Origin: DATHGT01 sp035317605 | GTDB lineage: Bacteria > Methylomirabilota > Methylomirabilia > Rokubacteriales > CSP1-6 | Assembly: GCA_035317605.1 (NCBI GenBank) | Contig: DATHGT010000298.1 | Span: 1-5,754, forward strand | Length of the DNA: 5,754 nucleotides | Direction: 5' to 3' | Shown here: in pieces, positions 1-5,010 of the stretch | How the letters are laid out: each line of letters begins with the position of its first letter | How positions within the stretch are numbered: the stretch's first letter is position 1 | Program-made: the position numbers and the translations under genes | Notes under the pieces: generated by a model | Databases searched by the model: none | The model's input: only the letters and a program-made list of their open reading frames with translations | Told to the model about the DNA's origin: nothing

Positions 1-560
1 TGGCGGACGGCCAGATCGAGCGGCATCACCGAGACGATGAAATAGGCGACGTGACGCGGGTCGGTAACGCTCGCCACCGCCGCGGCGAGATCGTCGGGCA
101 TCTCACGCGAGGCCTCCACGAGCCGGCGGAAGACATCGATCACGGCCAGTCGCAGGGCCTCGGCGTCGGTCGCCTCGCCGATCTGCTCGGGCTCGGCCTC
201 GATGCGGGCGATCAGGTACGGCTCGGTCGCGGTGAGGTCGATCAGCCGGAAGCGCTCGATCCCCTGCACCATGATGCGCACGCTGCCGTCGGGGGCGCGC
301 GCGAGCTGGTGGATCATGCCGACCGTCCCCACGCGCTGGAGATCCTCGGCTCGCGACGGCTCGGCCTCGGCGTCGCGCTGGGCCACCAGCGCGAGCAATC
401 GATTGCCGCGCATCACGTCGTCGACGAGCCGGACCGAGCTCGGCTGCCCGACCGCGAGGGGCACCGCGGTGAGCGGAAACATCACCGTGTCGCGCAGCGG
501 CAGGACCGGCAGCGCGTCGGGGATGCGGAACTCGGCGGGGCCGGACGCCGGGACGGCCAT
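1..560 (-). CDS. lon: Lon protease (endopeptidase La), N-terminal part, truncated by the window edge
   Basis: Reading the minus strand from the ATG at 560-558 gives 186 uninterrupted codons that run off the left edge. Residues 18-23 read LPVLPL, followed by RDTVMFP, the hallmark opening of the LON substrate-binding domain. Later residues fit the same domain: VGTVGMIHQ (77-85), VMVQG-like IMVQG (96-100) with ERFRL, and the helical part FRRLVEAS...D..A..VASVTDPRHVAYF (144-174). Lon is an ATP-dependent cytoplasmic serine protease of about 800 residues that degrades misfolded and some regulatory proteins. The AAA+ module and the Ser-Lys protease domain must lie beyond position 1, so full-length status cannot be judged; a stand-alone LON-domain protein is the main alternative. 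The start overlaps the hsp20 stop codon by one base and has a GGGAG ribosome site 7 nt upstream, suggesting co-transcription and coupling with hsp20. Confidence 0.9.
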   Translation of the reverse strand, partial: MAVPASGPAEFRIPDALPVLPLRDTVMFPLTAVPLAVGQPSSVRLVDDVMRGNRLLALVAQRDAEAEPSRAEDLQRVGTVGMIHQLARAPDGSVRIMVQGIERFRLIDLTATEPYLIARIEAEPEQIGEATDAEALRLAVIDVFRRLVEASREMPDDLAAAVASVTDPRHVAYFIVSVMPLDLAVR

Positions 561-970
561 CAACGCGCTCCCGCCTTTGGCAGCGTGATGCGCAGGAGCC
601 CGCGCTCGTAGCGCGCCTCGACGCGCTCGGGGTCGATCGCGGCGGGGAGCGGAATCTCGACCCGGAAGGGTCCCTGACGGATGCTGGCCGCGTGGTAGAT
701 GGCGGCCTCCTTCGCCCCCGACAGTCGGCGGTGCCCCTCGACGATCAGCGCGTCGGCGAAGAGCTGGATCTCGTAGTCGTCCTCGTCCACGCCGGCGAGG
801 TCGACGACGACCTCGAGGGTGGCGGCGGTCTCGTAGGCGTCGACGTCGGGACGAAAGCCCGTGCGCACCAGCCACCGCAACCGATCGCTCTGCCAGACGT
901 CGCCGACCACCCACGTCTGACCCCCGCCGACCACGGTTGCATAGCGAATGCTCGAACGCCGGTAGCGCAT
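560..970 (-). CDS. Small heat-shock protein, Hsp20/alpha-crystallin family
   Basis: This 136-residue protein belongs to the ATP-independent holdase chaperones that bind unfolding proteins in the cytoplasm. The alpha-crystallin domain covers about residues 41-132: RPDVDAYET at its start, the strand VVVDLAGVDEDDYEI (54-68), ALIVEGHRR (74-82), the segment IRQGPFRVEIPLP (97-109), and the signature A-x-YERGLLRITLPK (119-132), a good match to the family A-x-x-x-x-G-x-L-x-I-x-x-P pattern. The N-terminal arm is about 40 residues, rich in Arg and Tyr. The chain ends four residues after LPK, so the C-terminal I/V-x-I/V motif that many family members use for oligomer assembly is absent. The ATG at 970 is the only Met in the protein and thus the natural start. 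It has no clear ribosome site, and a candidate promoter lies only 10 nt upstream. It is followed directly by lon. Family assignment is firm; the exact client role is inference. Confidence 0.93.
   Translation of the reverse strand: MRYRRSSIRYATVVGGGQTWVVGDVWQSDRLRWLVRTGFRPDVDAYETAATLEVVVDLAGVDEDDYEIQLFADALIVEGHRRLSGAKEAAIYHAASIRQGPFRVEIPLPAAIDPERVEARYERGLLRITLPKAGAR
568..572 (-). promoter_or_regulatory. Ribosome binding site of lon
   Basis: On the minus strand GGGAG lies 7 nt before the lon ATG (560-558), inside the last codons of hsp20. It is the clearest Shine-Dalgarno sequence at any start in the window. Together with the TGATG overlap it fixes the lon start at 560. Confidence 0.65.
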
Positions 971-979
971 GTGCCAACC

Positions 980-1008
980 ATTGTCCGGGCGGGACCGACC
1001 CGCGTCAA
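980..1008 (-). promoter_or_regulatory. Candidate sigma70-type promoter for hsp20-lon
   Basis: On the minus strand TTGACG (1008-1003, 5 of 6 to the -35 consensus) and GACAAT (985-980, 4 of 6 to the -10 consensus) are separated by exactly 17 bp. Transcription would start near 973, leaving about 3 nt before the hsp20 ATG at 970, so the message would be nearly leaderless. The spacer contains a perfect 5-bp inverted repeat. I see no CIRCE element and no sigma32-like CTTGAAA/CCCCAT pair. Assignment rests on sequence match only. Confidence 0.5.
989..1003. repeat. Short inverted repeat inside the hsp20 promoter spacer
   Basis: GCGGG (989-993) and CCCGC (999-1003) are perfect inverted arms around a 5-nt loop, between the candidate -35 and -10 boxes. 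An operator here could block RNA polymerase. However, 5-bp G/C arms are common by chance in DNA of this composition, so this is only a candidate. Confidence 0.25.
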
Positions 1009-1061
1009 ACGATCGCGCGGATCGCCGTGGCGGTCAGCCGGCACGACGAGGTGGAAATCTG

Positions 1062-1091
1062 TTGACGGTGCCGCTTCCGGCGCTGTATCAC
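1062..1091 (+). promoter_or_regulatory. Candidate promoter for the plus-strand glycan genes
   Basis: TTGACG (1062-1067) and TATCAC (1086-1091, 4 of 6) are separated by 18 bp in the divergent intergenic region. Transcription would start near 1098, giving a leader of about 14 nt to the ATG at 1112. The -10 box is imperfect and the spacing one base longer than ideal, so this is weaker than the leftward promoter. The whole region 971-1111 shows nothing else that I can name. Confidence 0.35.
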
Positions 1092-1111
1092 GAGCCGGAC
1101 ATGGATGACCG

Positions 1112-3193
1112 ATGACGCCGCCCGCGCTTTCCTCTGACCCTGAGACCGACGAGTTTCTGATCGCCCTGGCCCTCATCTCCACGGCCACCGGCACCATCTG
1201 TCTGAGCATCGCCGTGCTGCTTCTCGGGACCAGATCGGGGCTCGGGACACCACCCTTTCTCGTGATCCTGTGCGTGGCGATCGTCGGATCAGCCGCCTAC
1301 GCGCCGTTTCTGCTTCCGAAGGCGTGCCGGTCGCGACTCGACGCCGCGAAGTTCGTCTATGCGTTGCTGATGCTGGCGGTGATGTTCTCGCCGCTGGTGC
1401 TCCTGTGGCTGCCGTCATGGCTGGGCTACGTGTACGTGATCGGCGCCCTGGCCGGTGTCGTTCGGGCGGTGCCGTATGTGGCCGGCTCGGGATGGCGCGC
1501 GCTCGCGACCGTGGCCGTGACGTGCGTCGTGCTGGGATTCCACCTCTTCACCGCGCAGGGGGTGCACAGCGCATTCCTGCCCGAGCTCCTGGCGCTGGGC
1601 CGGTTCTCGGCAGATCCCTATCTGCATGCGGCCATCGCCAGCATGATCCGGTTCGACGGGATCGCATCGTCGGGCGTGGACGGAACGGTCCCATATCTGT
1701 ATCACGTCGGGTCCCACTACTGGTTCGCGGCCGTCGGCGCCGCCGGCGGCTCCGATTCGGCCCGCGCGTACATGGTGGGCCGGACCGTGTTCATGCTGCC
1801 CGCGCTCTATCTGGCGCTGTTCGTGGCCGCGCTCTCTCTTCGGCGTTTGCGTCCCCACGACGCGCCGTTTCTCGTGGTCGCGACCACGGTCGTCCTCATC
1901 CTCATCGACGGGGTCAAGCTCGACCGCTACACGTACCGCAGCGAGTCCGAGGTGTTTGGCATCGTCGTCCTGCTTCTGGCCCTTCCGCTCCTGGAGGACG
2001 CCGTCAGGTCGGCCGAGCAAGCCGAGGCGATCCGATGGTGGCGGCTGGTGCCGTGGCCGTTCCTCGTCTTGCTGGCCGGGTCGATCAAGGTCTCCGTTGG
2101 CGTGCTCCTGGCCGTCATCGTCGGCTACGCCCTGGCCCGCACGGTACGGCCGGCTCTCGCCATCGGTGCGGCGGCGGCCATGGCCGTGGCGATCGCGCTC
2201 ACCCTGCGAGGTCTCAGGGGCGGCGGGATGGGCGAGCTCACCTCCATACGCCCGCCCGGATTTCTGGTCTCGGGCTACGGTCTCGTCGCCCTCTCGTTCG
2301 TGTTCGCGTTCGCGCTGGCGGCGGCCCTCGTGGTCACGGGTGTTCGCCGATGGAGCGATCGAGAGCCATCGCCGTCGCGCGGGCCTGCGTGGCGCTGGAT
2401 CCGGGCGCCGCTGTCGTGGGAGCAGTTGGTGCTCGTCTTCATGGCCGCGGCCTTCATGCCGGCGCTGGTCGTGTCCGGCTTCGCGGGCTGGTACTTCCTG
2501 GATGCGCTGCTGTGGTTCACGCTGGCCGTCGTGATCGCGCGGCTGTCGAGAGCGGACGTGATCGAGCTGTGGAGATCGGTGACGTCGCTCAGGTGCGGCC
2601 CCGTCGTCATCGGATTGGTGATGGCCACGTGCACGGCGGCCTTCCTCCGGGCGTTCACGCCCGGAGACCTCGGCCACGCGACGCGGGAAATGCTCGCCGG
2701 GATGGACCGGGAGGAGCTCCGACTCCCCGTGCCCGCCGGCCAGGTGTCTCTCCGTCACCTGTTCGGGACGTCACTGGCCCGCCATCGCGTGCTCTTCGGA
2801 CCGGAGTTCGTCGACCGGTTACGGACATCGTACGGGCCCCGAGTCGTCGCGGTGATCGGCCGTGTCACCGATCGAGAGGGGCGTTCGGGACTGGGCCTGT
2901 TCGTCCCTCCGGAGAACGTGAAGTTCTGGAGGTACGGCGTGGACTGTCGATCGCAGCCGCTGTTCGTGCCCGCGCTGGCCGGCATCCCGATGGTGCGGGG
3001 ACTCCCCCCGATCGCCGAGGGGTGTCGCCTTCCCCGAGCATATGGCTACGCAGACTATGGCGCGTCGTCCCGAAGCGTGGACGCCGATCGAGCCGCGTTG
3101 TGCCAGCACGCGCGGAGCCGGGGACTGCAGCGCGTGCTGGTGCTGCGCGACGTCGACGTGTCCGAGGCCAACGCGGTCATACGCTGCGACTAG
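1112..3193 (+). CDS. Large polytopic membrane protein, GT-C glycosyltransferase-like, function unassigned
   Basis: This 693-residue protein has about a dozen hydrophobic segments, estimated by eye at residues 15-38, 48-68, 81-100, 103-122, 128-147, 222-244, 251-268, 280-295, 313-342, 346-366, 384-410, 436-478 (probably two) and 495-514. A soluble C-terminal domain of about 175 residues follows. The loop after the fifth segment contains FSADPYLHAAIASMI (165-179) and YLYHVGSHYWF (195-205). Acidic residues in a non-cytoplasmic loop near the N-terminus are typical of GT-C enzymes, which take sugars from polyprenyl-phosphate donors, but I see no diagnostic motif. The tail has Cys residues (612, 638, 664, 692) and a VPALAGIPMVRGLPP stretch (619-633) like the ends of other large uncharacterised membrane proteins. 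The ATG at 1112 is the first start after an in-frame TGA at 1106-1108. The gene heads a four-gene cluster with a GT2, which supports a glycan role by context. It could instead be a flippase- or polymerase-like protein. Confidence 0.75.
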   Translation: MTPPALSSDPETDEFLIALALISTATGTICLSIAVLLLGTRSGLGTPPFLVILCVAIVGSAAYAPFLLPKACRSRLDAAKFVYALLMLAVMFSPLVLLWLPSWLGYVYVIGALAGVVRAVPYVAGSGWRALATVAVTCVVLGFHLFTAQGVHSAFLPELLALGRFSADPYLHAAIASMIRFDGIASSGVDGTVPYLYHVGSHYWFAAVGAAGGSDSARAYMVGRTVFMLPALYLALFVAALSLRRLRPHDAPFLVVATTVVLILIDGVKLDRYTYRSESEVFGIVVLLLALPLLEDAVRSAEQAEAIRWWRLVPWPFLVLLAGSIKVSVGVLLAVIVGYALARTVRPALAIGAAAAMAVAIALTLRGLRGGGMGELTSIRPPGFLVSGYGLVALSFVFAFALAAALVVTGVRRWSDREPSPSRGPAWRWIRAPLSWEQLVLVFMAAAFMPALVVSGFAGWYFLDALLWFTLAVVIARLSRADVIELWRSVTSLRCGPVVIGLVMATCTAAFLRAFTPGDLGHATREMLAGMDREELRLPVPAGQVSLRHLFGTSLARHRVLFGPEFVDRLRTSYGPRVVAVIGRVTDREGRSGLGLFVPPENVKFWRYGVDCRSQPLFVPALAGIPMVRGLPPIAEGCRLPRAYGYADYGASSRSVDADRAALCQHARSRGLQRVLVLRDVDVSEANAVIRCD

Positions 3194-3218
3194 GCCGGAC
3201 GCGTCATCGCCGGACGCG
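3194..3218. repeat. 10-bp direct repeat upstream of the GT2 gene
   Basis: GCCGGACGCG occurs at 3194-3203 and again at 3209-3218, with starts 15 bp apart. It fills most of the 41-bp gap between the membrane protein and the GT2 gene, directly before the candidate extended -10 element. TCATCGC is also repeated, at 3204-3210 and 3225-3231, 21 bp apart. This could be a regulator site or chance repetition in GC-rich sequence. Confidence 0.4.
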
Positions 3219-3219
3219 G

Positions 3220-3228
3220 TGCTATCAT
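3220..3228 (+). promoter_or_regulatory. Candidate extended -10 promoter, leaderless start of the GT2 gene
   Basis: TGCTATCAT matches the extended -10 form TGnTATAAT with one mismatch. No -35 box is seen at the expected spacing, which is usual for extended -10 promoters. Counting its last base as -7 puts the transcription start at 3235, exactly the first base of the GTG start codon. No ribosome binding site precedes that codon. Both facts agree with leaderless translation. The evidence is sequence match and spacing only. Confidence 0.45.
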
Positions 3229-3234
3229 CGCGGC

Positions 3235-3987
3235 GTGAGTCGTCCCAGCCTCACGATCTTCTTCCCGTGCTACAACGACGCCGGCACCATCGGCAGCCTC
3301 GTGGCCGCCGCGGACACGGTGGCGACGGAGCTGACCGACGACTACGAGATCATCGTCGTCGACGACGGCAGCACCGACTCCAGCCGCGAGTTGCTGGGCG
3401 GGCTGCGCCGCCGATTCCCGCGTCTTCGGCTGGTCCTGCACGACACCAACCAGGGGTACGGGGGAGCGCTCCGCTCGGGGTTTGCCCACGCCACCAAGGA
3501 ACTGGTGTTCTACACGGACGGCGATGGCCAGTACGACGTGTTCGAGCTGCGGAGACTCCTGCCGATCATGCAAGACGGCGTGGACGTCGTGAACGGCTAC
3601 AAGATCGCGCGCTCGGATCCCGCGCACCGGGTGGTCATCGGCGGGATCTACGGGTGGCTCATGCGTCAGCTCTTCCAGTTCCACGTGCGCGACATCGACT
3701 GCGACTTCCGCGTGATTCGCCGCGCCGTGTTCGACACGATCACCCTTCATCACAGCACCGGCGTCATCTGTCTCGAGCTGGTGAAGAAGCTCGAGCTGGC
3801 GGGCTATCGCTTCGTGGACTTCCCCGTCCATCACTATCACCGCCTGCACGGCCGCTCGCAGTTCTTCCGGTTCGGACGGCTCCTGCGCACGGGCGTGAAC
3901 ATCATGCGCCTGTGGTGGCAGCTCATGGTGCGGCGAACGACGCCGGTCGGTGTCGCCTACCGTGACGAGCGGGCCGCTGCTCACTGA
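3235..3987 (+). CDS. Glycosyltransferase family 2, DPM1-like, soluble
   Basis: This 250-residue GT-A fold enzyme would transfer a sugar from a nucleotide donor, acting at the cytoplasmic membrane face. The N-terminus has the family opening LTIFFPCYNDAGTIGSL (6-22), then YEIIVVDDGSTDSS (37-50) with the nucleotide-binding Asp pair, NQGYGGALRSGF (72-83), and the metal-binding TDGDGQYD (94-101). VRDIDCDFRVIRR (151-163) and the PVHHYHRLHGRSQF stretch (197-210) occupy places where DPM1-like enzymes carry acceptor or catalytic loops. Unlike GtrB-type relatives it has no C-terminal membrane helices, only a short hydrophobic patch near VNIMRLWWQLMV (221-232). The GTG start gives the normal family N-terminus; the reading frame stays open far upstream without a suitable start. 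It follows the membrane protein after 41 bp and overlaps the next gene. A polyprenyl-phosphate acceptor is a reasonable inference, but the sugar is unknown and a protein- or polysaccharide-directed role is possible. Confidence 0.92.
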   Translation: MSRPSLTIFFPCYNDAGTIGSLVAAADTVATELTDDYEIIVVDDGSTDSSRELLGGLRRRFPRLRLVLHDTNQGYGGALRSGFAHATKELVFYTDGDGQYDVFELRRLLPIMQDGVDVVNGYKIARSDPAHRVVIGGIYGWLMRQLFQFHVRDIDCDFRVIRRAVFDTITLHHSTGVICLELVKKLELAGYRFVDFPVHHYHRLHGRSQFFRFGRLLRTGVNIMRLWWQLMVRRTTPVGVAYRDERAAAH

Positions 3988-4984
3988 GCAGGAGCTCCGC
4001 GACACCTTCGCCGGCCGGGCCGTGCTCATCACCGGCGGACTCGGTTTCATCGGGTCCAGCCTGGCCCGCCGGCTGGTGACCATGGGGGCCCGGGTGCTAC
4101 TGGTCGACTCGCTCATCCCCGAGTACGGCGGCAACCTCTTCAACGTCGCCGACATCGAGTCGGCCGTGCGGATCAACATCGCCGACGTCCGTGACGAGCA
4201 CGGGATGCGTTACCTCGTCCGGGGGCAGGACGTTCTGCTGAATCTCGCCGGGCAGACGAGCCATCTCGATTCGATGCGCGATCCGTACACGGATCTCGAC
4301 ATCAACGTCCGCGCGCAGCTCTCCATCCTGGAGGCGTGCCGGAAGGAGAACCCGGCGATCAAGATCGTCTACGCGAGCACTCGGCAGGTCTACGGGGTGC
4401 CGGACTACCTGCCGGTGGACGAGCGGCACCTCGTGCATCCGGTCGACGTCAACGGGATCAACAAGACGGCCGGCGAGTCGTACCACGTCGTCTACAACAA
4501 CGTGTACGGCATCCGCACCTGCGTCTTGCGCCTCACCAACACCTACGGTCCGGGCATGCGCGCGCGGGACTCGCGCCAGACGTTCCTCGGGTGGTGGATC
4601 CGGCAGGTCGTGGAGGGGCGGGAGATCCAGGTGTACGGCGACGGGGCGCAACTCCGTGACTTCACCTACGTCGACGATGCCGTGGAGGCGTTCCTGCAGG
4701 CCGCGGCGAGCGACGCCGTCGGCGGCGAGGTCTTCAACGTCGGCGGCGGCGAGGCCGTGAGCCTCCGGGCCCTGGCCGAGCTGCTGATCCGCGTGGCCGG
4801 CTCGGGCCGCTATGCCGCGGTGCCGTTTCCGCCGGAGCAGAAGGCGATCGACATCGGCGACTACCACACCGACGACCGCAAGATCCGTGAGGCCCTCGGC
4901 TGGCGCCCCCGCGTCTCCCTGGCCGCGGGCCTGGCCCGCACGGTGGCGTACTACCGCGAGCACGGACGCCACTACTGGCCGTGA
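3950..4984 (+). CDS. NAD-dependent sugar epimerase/dehydratase, extended SDR family
   Basis: This protein of up to 344 residues belongs to the nucleotide-sugar epimerase/4,6-dehydratase group. The Rossmann motif is VLITGGLGFIGSS (25-37), followed by the cofactor Asp in LLVDS (50-54). LNLAGQTSH (97-105), DINVRAQLSILEACR (117-131) and IVYASTRQVYG (139-149) are typical. RLTNTYGPGMR (194-204), LRDFTYVDDAVEAF (235-248) and VFNVGGGEAVSL (261-272) form the substrate-binding half, and the C-terminus ends in IREALGWRPRVSLAAGL as usual. The active-site Tyr-x-x-x-Lys motif is replaced by Asn168-Gly-Ile-Asn-Lys172. I recall relatives sharing this DVNGINK segment, so it is probably a family trait rather than damage. 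The gene overlaps the GT2 stop by 38 bp from GTG 3950, or by 26 bp from GTG 3962; neither start has a clear ribosome site and the shorter one is equally plausible. Substrate and product are unknown; a role in supplying the neighbouring GT is inferred. Confidence 0.9.
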   Translation: MSPTVTSGPLLTEQELRDTFAGRAVLITGGLGFIGSSLARRLVTMGARVLLVDSLIPEYGGNLFNVADIESAVRINIADVRDEHGMRYLVRGQDVLLNLAGQTSHLDSMRDPYTDLDINVRAQLSILEACRKENPAIKIVYASTRQVYGVPDYLPVDERHLVHPVDVNGINKTAGESYHVVYNNVYGIRTCVLRLTNTYGPGMRARDSRQTFLGWWIRQVVEGREIQVYGDGAQLRDFTYVDDAVEAFLQAAASDAVGGEVFNVGGGEAVSLRALAELLIRVAGSGRYAAVPFPPEQKAIDIGDYHTDDRKIREALGWRPRVSLAAGLARTVAYYREHGRHYWP

Positions 4985-5010
4985 TCACGTCGGGCCGGTG
5001 ACCTGAGACG

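Noticed and set aside
51..611. A 186-codon plus-strand ORF opposite lon
   Set aside because: The minus-strand frame gives an unmistakable LON domain; the plus-strand product is His/Arg/Asp-rich with no motif.
1070..1081. The small hairpin GCCG-CTTC-CGGC in the rightward promoter spacer
   Set aside because: Four-base-pair G/C stems are expected by chance in this composition and it has no T-run, so it is neither a terminator nor a convincing operator.
1415..2758. A 447-codon minus-strand ORF opposite the membrane protein gene
   Set aside because: The product is rich in Arg, His, Glu and Asp without domain or hydrophobic core, as expected for the antisense of a membrane protein gene in GC-rich DNA. 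The plus-strand frame shows clear membrane segments.
1270..3234. A 655-codon open stretch in another plus-strand frame that joins the GT2 frame, making an apparent 905-residue protein
   Set aside because: The translation before 3235 is an Arg/Gly/Ala-rich shadow of the membrane protein gene with no recognisable domain. The GT2 family N-terminus begins right after GTG 3235. The openness is a result of high-GC codon use; an automatic caller could wrongly extend the GT2 gene here.
3190..4179. A 329-codon minus-strand ORF across the GT2 and the start of the SDR gene
   Set aside because: It lies opposite two firmly recognised genes, has low-complexity His/Val/Asp/Glu composition and spans the proposed GT2 promoter region.
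4097..4972. A 291-codon minus-strand ORF opposite the SDR gene
   Set aside because: This is an antisense shadow; the plus strand has complete SDR motifs throughout.
4981..4988. The palindrome GTGATCAC at the SDR stop codon, considered as an operator or terminator
   Set aside because: An 8-bp palindrome without spacer cannot form a hairpin, there is no T-run after it, and the following gene starts 26 bp on, which fits read-through.
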